A stretch of 19,772 nucleotides of DNA, from positions 1 through 19,772 of the forward strand of contig JAQVDG010000006.1 of the NCBI GenBank assembly GCA_028698395.1, written 5' to 3'. This DNA is from Weeksellaceae bacterium (lineage in GTDB: Bacteria > Bacteroidota > Bacteroidia > Flavobacteriales > Weeksellaceae). The notes below the pieces were generated by a model that saw only the letters and a program-made list of their open reading frames with translations, had not been told where the DNA came from and did not search any database. Each line of letters opens with the position of its first letter. Position 1 is the stretch's first letter. Of this stretch, positions 1 to 7,559 are shown in pieces. The position numbers and the translations under genes were made by a program.

Positions 1-1
1 A

Positions 2-1351
2 GGAGGATTCCAGCGGAATCCGTTGCGAATTGTGGATTCGATTCGTTATACAAACAATGCAGATAATACTTCGTTGGTATTAAACACGCCTTTTTCAATT
101 TTAAAAACCATTTCAAAAAAAGAAAATATTAAAGAAATTCATTTTTTTGAAGAAAATAAAATAGCCGAAATTTATCAACCGTTCATTCATTTGGAAAATG
201 AAGGAGAATTTCAAAAAAAGAATATCGTTCTTTTGATTTTAGAAAGTTTTGGTGAAGAAAATTTATTTTTAGAATTTGATGGAAAACCGCTCACGCCTTT
301 TATTGATTCACTGGCACAAAACAGTTTGTATTTTGTCAATGCCTACGCCAATGGCAGACGTTCTATTGATGCCGTTCCTTCTACGATTACTTCCATTCCG
401 TATTTAATGGAAATTTCGTATATTTCATCGCCTTATTCTTTTAATAAAGTGGATGGATTCAGTAAAATTTTAAAAGAAAAAGGCTATCACACTGCATTTT
501 TTCATGGTGCTTTTACAGGAAGTCAGAATTTTTATCAATTTTGCAATGCAGTAGGATTTGATGAATATTACGGAAAAGAAGATTTTGACTGGAACGACCC
601 TAAAGCAGAAGACGGTGTTTGGGGGATTTTCGATGAAGAATTTCTTCAATTTACGAATCGGAAATTAATCACTTTTCAAGAACCGTTTTTTGCCACTTTA
701 TTCACTATTTCTTCTCATAATCCTTATACAATTCCCGAGAAATACAAAGATAAATTCTCAAAAGGAAACCGTATTATTCATGAATCCATAAGCTATACGG
801 ATTTTGCTGTTCGTCAATTTTTCAAATCCATTCAAAAAGAAGATTGGTATGCCAATACTTTGTTCATCATTACCGCAGACCATACTTCGGGCGATGACAA
901 AACTAATTCATATTATTCCAGTGCTGTTGGGAATTATAAAATTCCGATTTTAATGATTGACCCTTCTCAGCCGGAAATTCATCAAAAAAGTACTAAATTA
1001 ATTGAGCAAATTGATATTTTGCCAGAAACTTTAAATTATCTCAATTATTCAGGAAGAATTTTCAGTTATGGAAATCCTCCTTCCAAAACCGAAGGAAGAA
1101 TAGTTGCTAATTACAATCAGGGATTGTATCATTTTATTATTGATAATTATTATGTTTGTTTTGATGGAAAATCGATTATCAAAGTAAACGATATTGAAAA
1201 AGATAAAACATTGGAAAATGATTTAGACTATTATCCGAAAGAAGAATTTGAAAGTAAAATAAAAGCATATATCCAACAATACAATAACCGAATTATAAAA
1301 AATAAAACCACAATAGATTCTTTTGAAGAAGGCTTTAATCATACAAAATAA
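2..1351 (+). CDS. LTA synthase family / sulfatase-fold phosphotransferase, 5' partial
   Basis: This is the C-terminal catalytic part of an LtaS-like alkaline-phosphatase-superfamily enzyme. The frame is open from base 2 (GGFQRNP...), so the start and the usual N-terminal membrane helices lie left of the window; the TTG at 23 is internal. Counting residues from that TTG, the metal and active-site landmarks are ESFGE (E74), RRSID (S114, the likely nucleophile position), FHG (H161) and TADHT (D286, H287). Family members transfer glycerophosphate or phosphoethanolamine groups outside the cytoplasmic membrane. In a Gram-negative bacterium the acceptor is unlikely to be lipoteichoic acid, so modification of LPS or another surface glycan is inferred. 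Its 3' end overlaps the next gene, a glycosyltransferase fusion, by 29 bp, which supports co-transcription. The fold call is firm; the substrate is unknown. Confidence 0.85.
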   Translation, partial: GGFQRNPLRIVDSIRYTNNADNTSLVLNTPFSILKTISKKENIKEIHFFEENKIAEIYQPFIHLENEGEFQKKNIVLLILESFGEENLFLEFDGKPLTPFIDSLAQNSLYFVNAYANGRRSIDAVPSTITSIPYLMEISYISSPYSFNKVDGFSKILKEKGYHTAFFHGAFTGSQNFYQFCNAVGFDEYYGKEDFDWNDPKAEDGVWGIFDEEFLQFTNRKLITFQEPFFATLFTISSHNPYTIPEKYKDKFSKGNRIIHESISYTDFAVRQFFKSIQKEDWYANTLFIITADHTSGDDKTNSYYSSAVGNYKIPILMIDPSQPEIHQKSTKLIEQIDILPETLNYLNYSGRIFSYGNPPSKTEGRIVANYNQGLYHFIIDNYYVCFDGKSIIKVNDIEKDKTLENDLDYYPKEEFESKIKAYIQQYNNRIIKNKTTIDSFEEGFNHTK

Positions 1352-3203
1352 ATACATAGGAGACGTTTTGGCTTCCTCTGTAATTGCTGAGAACCTCAAA
1401 AATATGGATTCGGAAATCCGAGTTGATTTTTTGTGTTATAAACCGGCTGTGGCAGTTTTGGAAAATAATCCGTTTATTGATAAAATCATTTCATTTGATG
1501 ATAAACAACTAAAAAAAATCCCGGTTCTTTTGCATTATGCCAATCAAATTCGAGATGAACAATACGATATTTTAATTGACCCTTATGCTAAATTACAAAG
1601 CCGTTTTATCAGCTTGAAATCAAAAGCTAAGCAAAGAATTAGTTACAACAAACCTTTGTTTAAACACATTTATACAGATGTGATTGAAAAAGCTAAATTA
1701 CCTTCTGAATCCACTTGTTGTACAGCGATTGACAATAGAGTAGGTCTTATTTTACCTTTGGTTGAAGACGATTTTAAGTTGCAATTACATCCGAAAATTT
1801 ATTTGACACAAGAAGAAATTGAAGAAGGAAGAAAAATTTTAGAAACAGCAAAAATTGACTTTTCACGAAAAACTTTGATGATTGGAATTTTGGGAAGTGG
1901 AGAAGATAAATCTTGGCCAATTGATTATATGACAAAGTTAATTGCGCATATCCAAAACTATTATAATTTCAATATTTTATTCAATTACATTCCTAATCAG
2001 CAACCAACGGTAGATAAAATCAAATCCGGTTTATCCTCGATGGATAAAATTTATTTGGATGTAATGGGCAAAAACGTTCGGGAATTTTTAAAAATCCTGT
2101 ATCATTGCGATGCTTTTGTGGGAAATGAAGGAGGAGCGGTTAATATGTCAAAAGCATTGGATATTCCTACTTTTAGTATTTATTCACCACATAAATTTCC
2201 AAAAGATTGGGGTTGTTTTGAAGATGGAAAACGACATGTAAGCGTTCATTTACAGGATTTAAAACAACAATTTGTCAATAAAACTTCAGAAAAAAAATTA
2301 TTGAAACACACACACAAATATTATAAAGAATTGAAATTTGATTATGTAAGAAAAGAATGTGATCAATTTTTGCAACAGAATTTTGGAAAAATCACTCTGC
2401 CAAAAGAATTTTCTGAAGAATTACCTAAAATATCGGCTTTATTGATTACGTATAACGAAGAAAGAAACATTCAAAAATACTTGGAAGAAGCTTGGTATGC
2501 TGATGAAATTGTGATTGTCGATTCAGAAAGTACCGATAAAACGGCCAAAATCGCTAAAGAACACCCAAAAGTCAGATTTATCGTCCGAAAATTTGACAAC
2601 TTTACTGCACAAAAAAATTATGCTATTGACCAAGCCAAAAATGAATGGGTAACTTTCTTTGATGCCGATGAACGAATTCCAAAAGCTTTGATTTTTGAAA
2701 TGCTCGACGAAATCAAGAAAAATAATGCAGACGCTTTTATGGTTTATCGTCGTTTTTATTTTATGGATAAATACATCAAACATTCGGGTTGGCAAAACGA
2801 TAAAGTGATTCGACTATTTAAAAAATCCAAAAACCGATACGGAGAAGGACGATTGGTGCATGAATTGATTGATAGCCAAGGAAAAGTAAAATATTTGACC
2901 AATAAATTAGATCATTATTCTTATTTTTCAGTTGAAGAATATGACCGGAAATTGACTCAATATTCCATACTCAGAGCCAAAGAATTATTCAAAAAAAGAT
3001 TAAAACCCAATGCATTTCATTTTTGGATAAAACCATGGTACCGTTTTGTACATCACTATGTTATCCGATTAGGCGTTTTGGATGGAAGTGAAGGGTATAT
3101 TATTTCCAAACTACATTCTCATTCTGTTTTTAAGCGTTATTTGTTCTTATCAAAAATGTGGGAAACTGAGAAAGAGAAAGAAAAACAAAAGAAAAAGAAA
3201 TAA
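1323..3203 (+). CDS. Fused GT9 (heptosyltransferase-like) and GT2 glycosyltransferase
   Basis: A 626-residue two-domain protein. Residues 1-350 resemble family 9 glycosyltransferases of the ADP-heptose:LPS type: N-terminal KKALIIQNKYIGDVLASS, GILGSGEDKSW at 188-198 and the donor-site motif GNEGGAVNMSKAL at 267-279. Residues 368-610 are a GT2 GT-A domain of the WaaE/KdtX type: ALLITYNEERN at 372-382, IVDSEST at 398-404 and the metal-binding DADER at 447-451. The tail (615-626) is almost all Lys/Glu. The start is TTG inside the previous gene. An in-frame TAG at 1314 leaves no other plausible start, and the N-terminus fits the family from that codon. In many relatives these activities are separate genes, so one polypeptide may add two consecutive sugars to LPS inner core. 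The sugars are not predictable. No frame break is visible at the junction. Confidence 0.88.
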   Translation: MKKALIIQNKYIGDVLASSVIAENLKNMDSEIRVDFLCYKPAVAVLENNPFIDKIISFDDKQLKKIPVLLHYANQIRDEQYDILIDPYAKLQSRFISLKSKAKQRISYNKPLFKHIYTDVIEKAKLPSESTCCTAIDNRVGLILPLVEDDFKLQLHPKIYLTQEEIEEGRKILETAKIDFSRKTLMIGILGSGEDKSWPIDYMTKLIAHIQNYYNFNILFNYIPNQQPTVDKIKSGLSSMDKIYLDVMGKNVREFLKILYHCDAFVGNEGGAVNMSKALDIPTFSIYSPHKFPKDWGCFEDGKRHVSVHLQDLKQQFVNKTSEKKLLKHTHKYYKELKFDYVRKECDQFLQQNFGKITLPKEFSEELPKISALLITYNEERNIQKYLEEAWYADEIVIVDSESTDKTAKIAKEHPKVRFIVRKFDNFTAQKNYAIDQAKNEWVTFFDADERIPKALIFEMLDEIKKNNADAFMVYRRFYFMDKYIKHSGWQNDKVIRLFKKSKNRYGEGRLVHELIDSQGKVKYLTNKLDHYSYFSVEEYDRKLTQYSILRAKELFKKRLKPNAFHFWIKPWYRFVHHYVIRLGVLDGSEGYIISKLHSHSVFKRYLFLSKMWETEKEKEKQKKKK

Positions 3204-3207
3204 AGAG

Positions 3208-3215
3208 TATATTTG
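3208..3215 (+). promoter_or_regulatory. Candidate -7 box TATATTTG upstream of fabD
   Basis: TATATTTG fits the Bacteroidota TAnnTTTG -7 consensus and lies in the 96-bp gap before fabD, about 85 bp from the ATG. No convincing -33 TTTG is seen at the expected distance, so this is only a candidate. Confidence 0.3.
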
Positions 3216-3299
3216 AACAACAAGCCGACTTTCGTTTTTTGATTAAAAAGAAGATAAGTAGGTGAGTTTTAATTCAGTATAAAATTTAAAAACAAAAAA

Positions 3300-4178
3300 A
3301 TGAAAGCATACGTTTTTCCGGGACAAGGCGCCCAATTTACCGGAATGGGAAAAGATTTATATGACAATTCAGCAAAAGCCAAAGAATTATTTCAAAAAGC
3401 CGATGAACAGTTAGGATTTGAAATTTCCAAAATCATGTTTGAAGGAACCACCGAAGAATTAAAACAGACAAAAGTTACACAACCGGCGGTTTTTTTACAT
3501 TCTGTAATTTTAGCTCAAACTTTGGAAAACTTTACACCAGACATGGTTGCCGGACATTCTTTGGGCGAATTATCTGCTTTGGTTGCCAATAAAACTTTGA
3601 CTTTTGAGTCCGGATTGAATTTGGTATATAAAAGAGCAATGGCAATGCAAAAAGCATGTGAAATGAATCCTTCGACTATGGCGGCAATTTTGGCTTTAGA
3701 TGATGAGATTGTAGAACAAATTTGTTCTGAAATAGAAGGAATTGTAGTAGCAGCAAATTACAATTGTCCGGGGCAATTGGTGATTTCAGGAGAAATTCCT
3801 GCCGTTGAGAAAGCTTGTGAAAAAATGAAAGAAGCCGGAGCAAAACGCGCTTTGATTTTGCCGGTTGGCGGAGCTTTTCATTCACCTTTGATGAAACCTG
3901 CGGAGGAAGAATTGGCAGAAGCAATTCAGCAAACGGTTTTTAATACACCGGTTTGTCCGGTTTATCAGAATGTTACAACAACAGCTGTAACAAACCCTGA
4001 TGAAATCAGGAAAAATCTGATAGCACAATTAACCGCACCGGTAAAATGGACACAATCGGTTCAAAACATGTTACAAGACGGAGCTACAGAATTCATTGAA
4101 GTAGGACCGGGAAATACACTTCAGGGATTGATTAAGAAAATCAACCGGGAAGCGGTAACGAGTTCGGCTGCGCTATAA
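3300..4178 (+). CDS. fabD: Malonyl-CoA:ACP transacylase FabD
   Basis: FabD moves the malonyl group from CoA to acyl carrier protein, supplying the chain-extension unit for type II fatty acid synthesis in the cytoplasm. The 292-residue length is close to the usual size of about 300. Diagnostic motifs are all present: FPGQGAQ at 6-12, the nucleophile elbow AGHSLGEL with Ser87, Arg112 for malonyl carboxylate binding, GAFHSP with catalytic His194, and VGPGNTLQGL near the C-terminus. The ATG start is preceded by an A-rich stretch typical of flavobacterial leaders. The mevalonate-type kinase gene begins 21 bp after its stop, so the two are probably co-transcribed. Other fab genes are not in the window. 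Confidence 0.97.
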   Translation: MKAYVFPGQGAQFTGMGKDLYDNSAKAKELFQKADEQLGFEISKIMFEGTTEELKQTKVTQPAVFLHSVILAQTLENFTPDMVAGHSLGELSALVANKTLTFESGLNLVYKRAMAMQKACEMNPSTMAAILALDDEIVEQICSEIEGIVVAANYNCPGQLVISGEIPAVEKACEKMKEAGAKRALILPVGGAFHSPLMKPAEEELAEAIQQTVFNTPVCPVYQNVTTTAVTNPDEIRKNLIAQLTAPVKWTQSVQNMLQDGATEFIEVGPGNTLQGLIKKINREAVTSSAAL

Positions 4179-4199
4179 TTTTATGGAAAATCTTGATTT

Positions 4200-5126
4200 G
4201 TGCAGACATTAAAAGCAAACGGAAAATTATTGATTTCAGGCGAATATGCGGTGATTGACGGTGCTTTGGCATTGGCAATTCCAACTCGATTCGGACAGAA
4301 TTTAACCGTTTCTTATTCTGAAAAGGAAACAGAATTTCCGATTTTGTATTGGGAAGCTTTTTTGCACAATCAAGAAGTGTGGTTTACAGCAGAATGGGAA
4401 TTGAAAAGTTTAAAACTACTCAAAACTTCCCATTCAAAATTAGCCGGAAAATTGAATAAAATTCTATTGGCGATAGAACAATTGAAACCTAATTTTTTTA
4501 ACGACCAAAATCAGGATATTCGATGTAGTACAACATTGGATTTTCCTAAAAACTGGGGATTGGGAAGCAGTTCCACTTTGATTTCACTTTTAGCACAATG
4601 GATTCAGTTGGATGCTTTTGAACTCAATCGGTTGACTTTTCAGACCAGTGGCTACGATATTGCTTGTGCGGAAGCTAAAACGCCAATTTTCTATCAAAGA
4701 AAAAATGAAAAATCAATGATAGAAGAAGTTCAGCTTTCTTCCAAAATCACAGAAAATTTATTTTTTGTTCATTTAAACCAAAAGCAAGACACACAAAAAA
4801 GTGTGACACAACATTATAAAAACGTATCCAAAGACAAAGATTGGCTGAATCTCATTTCAACTTTAACTTACAATATAAGCCGGACAGAATCAAAAGAAGA
4901 ATTTGAAATTTTGGTAATTGCTCATGAAGAAATAATAGCTTCTAAAATAGGTTTACCTAAAGTGAAAGATGTGTATTTCCCGGATTATGAGGGAATTGTA
5001 AAGAGTTTAGGTGCTTGGGGCGGCGATTTTGTAATGATAACTGCTCATGGTGATTTTAAAAATTATTTTCACTCCAAAGGATTTACTACGATTTTGAGTT
5101 TCAATGAACTGTTTGGACAAATTTAA
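4200..5126 (+). CDS. GYDIA family GHMP kinase
   Basis: A 308-residue small-molecule kinase of the galactokinase/homoserine/mevalonate/phosphomevalonate superfamily. Visible elements are the N-terminal GKLLISGEYAVIDGALALAIP (starting at residue 8), the ATP-binding glycine/serine loop WGLGSSSTL at 119-127, the signature GYDIA at 151-155 that names this Bacteroidota subfamily, and the C-terminal glycine motif GAWGGDF at 271-277. The start must be GTG at 4200: an in-frame TGA ends at 4196 and only one codon lies between. The likely role is in the mevalonate route to isoprenoids, since the N-terminus resembles mevalonate kinases, but the substrate is inferred. It lies 21 bp downstream of fabD and meets the opposing MBL-fold gene with a 4-bp overlap. 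Confidence 0.9.
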   Translation: MQTLKANGKLLISGEYAVIDGALALAIPTRFGQNLTVSYSEKETEFPILYWEAFLHNQEVWFTAEWELKSLKLLKTSHSKLAGKLNKILLAIEQLKPNFFNDQNQDIRCSTTLDFPKNWGLGSSSTLISLLAQWIQLDAFELNRLTFQTSGYDIACAEAKTPIFYQRKNEKSMIEEVQLSSKITENLFFVHLNQKQDTQKSVTQHYKNVSKDKDWLNLISTLTYNISRTESKEEFEILVIAHEEIIASKIGLPKVKDVYFPDYEGIVKSLGAWGGDFVMITAHGDFKNYFHSKGFTTILSFNELFGQI

Positions 5127-5893
5127 ATCATCAACTCCAAACCGTCATACGCCAGAAAGCGGTTTTTTGGAAGTTCGGCTTGTACTTCGGCGTGGAAACC
5201 CAACTCTACACTAATATGTGTAAAATAACAACTTCCGGGTTGAATTAAATCCGCTGTTTCTAAAGCTTCTTCTAAGACGAAATGAGAATAATGCCGGGGT
5301 GTTTTGCGTAAAGCATTTAAAACCAAAACTTCCACATTTTTAATTTTATTTATCACTTCTTCCGAAATAAAACTGGCATCTGTAATATAAGCAAAACAAT
5401 GATCAATCAAGTATCCGTAAATCGGTAATTTTCCATGGATAATAGGCAGAGCTTCAATTTGGAAACCGGCGAACTCAAAGGCTTCATAAGAAATAATATG
5501 CTCGTTTAAAGAAGGAATTCCCGGGTATTTCTCTTGGGCAAAAACATAAGGAAATCGTTGGTGAATATCATTTAAAGTTCTTTCACTTCCAAAAACATCC
5601 AAATCTTTTTTTGAACGATGAACAAACGGACGCGTATCATCAATTCCCAAAACATGGTCGGTATGTTCGTGCGTAAACAAAACGCCTTCCAAAGACTGAA
5701 TTCCTGAACGTAACATTTGATAACGGAAATCCGGTCCGCAATCAATCACTAAATTTTTTTCATTTTTTGTTAATAAAACAGAAGAGCGAAGACGTTTGTC
5801 TTTTTTATCGACAGAAAAATTAACCGGATGATCATTTGCTATAATCGGAATTCCTTGTGAAGTTCCGGTTCCTAAAAATTGTACTTTGAGCAT
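5123..5893 (-). CDS. MBL-fold metallo-hydrolase (PhnP/RNase Z-like)
   Basis: A 256-residue metallo-beta-lactamase-fold hydrolase without signal peptide, so cytoplasmic. The N-terminal FLGTGTSQGIPI is typical of the PhnP/RNase Z-like branch. Metal ligands are visible: HEHTDH at 75-80, His153, Asp172 in TDAS, and His226 in FTHIS. In this branch the substrates are usually phosphodiesters: PhnP opens cyclic ribose phosphates and RNase Z trims tRNA 3' ends. The protein lacks an obvious RNase Z exosite arm, and no phn genes are nearby, so I call only a phosphodiesterase-type hydrolase. ATG start. The gene converges with the GHMP kinase. A weak -7-like TAAATTTA lies at 5912-5919 upstream. Confidence 0.88.
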   Translation of the reverse strand: MLKVQFLGTGTSQGIPIIANDHPVNFSVDKKDKRLRSSVLLTKNEKNLVIDCGPDFRYQMLRSGIQSLEGVLFTHEHTDHVLGIDDTRPFVHRSKKDLDVFGSERTLNDIHQRFPYVFAQEKYPGIPSLNEHIISYEAFEFAGFQIEALPIIHGKLPIYGYLIDHCFAYITDASFISEEVINKIKNVEVLVLNALRKTPRHYSHFVLEEALETADLIQPGSCYFTHISVELGFHAEVQAELPKNRFLAYDGLELMI

Positions 5894-6155
5894 GGATTTG
5901 GCTTGTTGCGGTAAATTTACACTTTTTAAAGTACTAATTTATCGGATTTTTGATTAAAAAACAGCAGGAGTTTATTTAAAATTTATTTATTTTTTTACCA
6001 ACGCACTTTAAACGATTTTATCCAATGTACAATTATGGGCGACGAATATCAGTTCAAAAATTCATAAAATAAGAAGAATTAATTATGTAAAAAATTGGAA
6101 GATAGAGTTTTCAGATACACTTACAAGCTTCTGAATTTTTGAAAACAACAAACTA
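5894..6155. other. Non-coding AT-rich spacer
   Basis: The gap between the divergent MBL hydrolase and ATPase genes is 397 bp. This first part is AT-rich and holds no ORF of meaningful length. I see a small inverted repeat ACTTTTTAAAGT near 5922-5933 and a ten-codon ORF at 6035-6067, neither convincing. The remaining part is the tandem repeat described separately. Confidence 0.6.
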
Positions 6156-6275
6156 AAATCCAAAACAGTTGCAAAATTCTTGGAATTAAATCCAAAAAAG
6201 TTGCAAAATTATTGGAGTCAAATCCAAAAAAGTTGTAAAATACAAAGAATTAAATCCAAAAATTTGTATTTTTGC
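6156..6275 (+). repeat. 32-bp tandem repeat array with dyad symmetry, upstream of ATPase
   Basis: The hexamer AAATCC recurs at 6156, 6188, 6220 and 6252, an exact 32-bp period. Copies 1 and 2 are nearly identical (each contains AGTTGCAAAATT), copy 3 diverges in its last third, and copy 4 keeps only its first 11 bases and then becomes the putative promoter. Each good unit has a 26-bp dyad bounded by TCCAA and TTGGA with TTGCAA at its centre (6159-6184, 6191-6216). Across the unit junctions lies a second dyad, TTGGAATTAAATCCAA (6180-6195) and a weaker one at 6212-6227. The period is not a multiple of three, so this is not a coding repeat. Its place just before the ATPase start suggests an operator array or a target site; that is inference. 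Confidence 0.8.
6267..6274 (+). promoter_or_regulatory. Candidate -7 box TATTTTTG for the ATPase gene
   Basis: TATTTTTG matches TAnnTTTG and ends 16 bp before the ATG at 6291, so transcripts would have a leader of about ten bases. It lies inside the decayed fourth repeat unit, so a protein bound to the array would sit directly over the promoter. No good -33 TTTG is seen at standard spacing. Confidence 0.4.
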
Positions 6276-6290
6276 TGAAATGAATGAATT

Positions 6291-7409
6291 ATGATTCGGC
6301 GAATTTTACAAAATACGATAAAAGAAAAGTTTCATTCGGGCAAAGCAATTGTGTTAATGGGAGCGAGGCAAGTCGGAAAAACAACGCTTTTGAAAGACAG
6401 TATTGAAAATCCTGAAGATGTCTTGTGGCTGAATGGTGATGAACCTGATGTTTTGGAACTTTTTGAAAAAGCTACTTCGGTACGTTTAAAACAGTTTTTC
6501 GGGAATAAAAAAATCGTAGTCATTGATGAAGCTCAAAGAATATCGGATATTGGATTGAAGCTAAAACTGATTACTGATTCAATTCCTGAAATACAGTTAA
6601 TCGCAACAGGAAGTTCTTCTTTTGAGTTAGCAAATCGTATCAATGAACCCTTAACGGGTAGAAAATGGGAATACAAAATGTTTCCTGTTTCCTTTGCAGA
6701 AATGGTAGAACATCATGGGCTTTTAGAAGAAAAACGTTCGCTTTTTCATCGTTTGGTTTATGGCAGTTATCCCGAAGTCATCATGAATTTAGGAAAGGAA
6801 AAAGAAATTTTAAAACAATTGACGGATAGTTTTCTTTATAAAGATATTTTGATGTTGGAACAGATTAAGAAACCCGAAAAAATCGTAAAATTATTACAAG
6901 CTTTGGCTTTTCAGGTTGGTTCACAAGTTTCGTATTCAGAAATCGGGCAAATGATTGGACTGGATTCTAAAACAGTGGAAAAGTATATTTTGGTTTTGGA
7001 ACAATCGTATGTCATTTTTAGATTGAGCTCTTTTAGTAGAAATCTTCGTAATGAATTGAAAAACAGTAAGAAAATATATTTTTATGACAATGGTGTACGA
7101 AATGCACTGATTGCTGATTTTTCATTGGCAGAAACACGACAAGATATTGGAAAATTGTGGGAGAATTATTTGGTATCGGAACGAATAAAGAAATTAGATT
7201 ATCAAAATATTTGGACAAATTATTGGTTTTGGCGAACTAAAGAACAAAAAGAAATTGATTTGATTGAAGAATCGGACGGAAAAATTAGGGCTTATGAATT
7301 CAAATGGAATTTTAACACAAAAGTGAAAGCTCCAAAAGCTTTTATTGAAAATTATAAAAGTGATTTTGAGGTTATTACACCCAATAATTATGAAGATTTT
7401 CTGTTATAA
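6291..7409 (+). CDS. AAA ATPase with DUF4143 C-terminal domain
   Basis: A 372-residue stand-alone P-loop ATPase of the COG1373 type. Walker A is GARQVGKTT (24-32), Walker B is IVVIDEAQR (75-83), and a sensor-like LIATGSSSFEL follows at 103-113. Residues about 180-372 form the DUF4143 region: a winged-helix-like stretch (SYSEIGQMIGLDSKTVEKYI), then a PD-(D/E)xK-like core, FWRTKEQKEIDLI with Asp323 and YEFKW with Glu336 and Lys338. The molecular function of this family is poorly known. Members occur in many copies in bacterial genomes and have been linked to defence or toxin-like roles without firm proof. It stands alone, with 397 bp before it and 138 bp after it, and with the 32-bp repeat array at its promoter. 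This is compatible with a mobile or recently gained gene, but I see no terminal repeats. Confidence 0.9.
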   Translation: MIRRILQNTIKEKFHSGKAIVLMGARQVGKTTLLKDSIENPEDVLWLNGDEPDVLELFEKATSVRLKQFFGNKKIVVIDEAQRISDIGLKLKLITDSIPEIQLIATGSSSFELANRINEPLTGRKWEYKMFPVSFAEMVEHHGLLEEKRSLFHRLVYGSYPEVIMNLGKEKEILKQLTDSFLYKDILMLEQIKKPEKIVKLLQALAFQVGSQVSYSEIGQMIGLDSKTVEKYILVLEQSYVIFRLSSFSRNLRNELKNSKKIYFYDNGVRNALIADFSLAETRQDIGKLWENYLVSERIKKLDYQNIWTNYWFWRTKEQKEIDLIEESDGKIRAYEFKWNFNTKVKAPKAFIENYKSDFEVITPNNYEDFLL

Positions 7410-7529
7410 AGATGATAGCTCAAAATTTGAGAAATTTGAAAGTTTTTTATCGAATAAGATGCTCATTTTTTTCAAATCGCCATTTTATACGATATACATT
7501 ATATAACTTTACAGTTTACATAACAGTAG

Positions 7530-7559
7530 TTTAGTCTTTCAAAAATTATGGAAATAAAA
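7530..7559 (+). repeat. Copy A of duplicated start region (intact, cytochrome gene)
   Basis: The block TTTAGTCTTTCAAAAA followed by the ATG and AAATAAAA recurs at 8156-8186 with about 27 of 31 aligned positions identical. Here it provides the functional start of the b-type cytochrome gene. Confidence 0.7.

Noticed and set aside
3167..3200. Lysine/glutamate-rich tail of the GT fusion as a sign of frameshift
   Set aside because: The frame stays open to a normal stop, the upstream domain is complete, and charged tails are common in AT-rich genomes.
6035..6067. Ten-codon ORF MGDEYQFKNS, vaguely like the N-terminus of a REP-associated transposase
   Set aside because: Too short, and no further similarity or frame-shifted continuation was seen; chance is likely.
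6156..6275. Possible CRISPR array because of the 32-bp period
   Set aside because: The repeats are directly adjacent with no spacers, the copies decay, and no cas gene is nearby.
7420..7432. Small inverted repeat CTCAAAATTTGAG after the ATPase gene as terminator
   Set aside because: The stem is short and AT-rich, and the nearest T run is 11 bases further on, so it is not a convincing intrinsic terminator.
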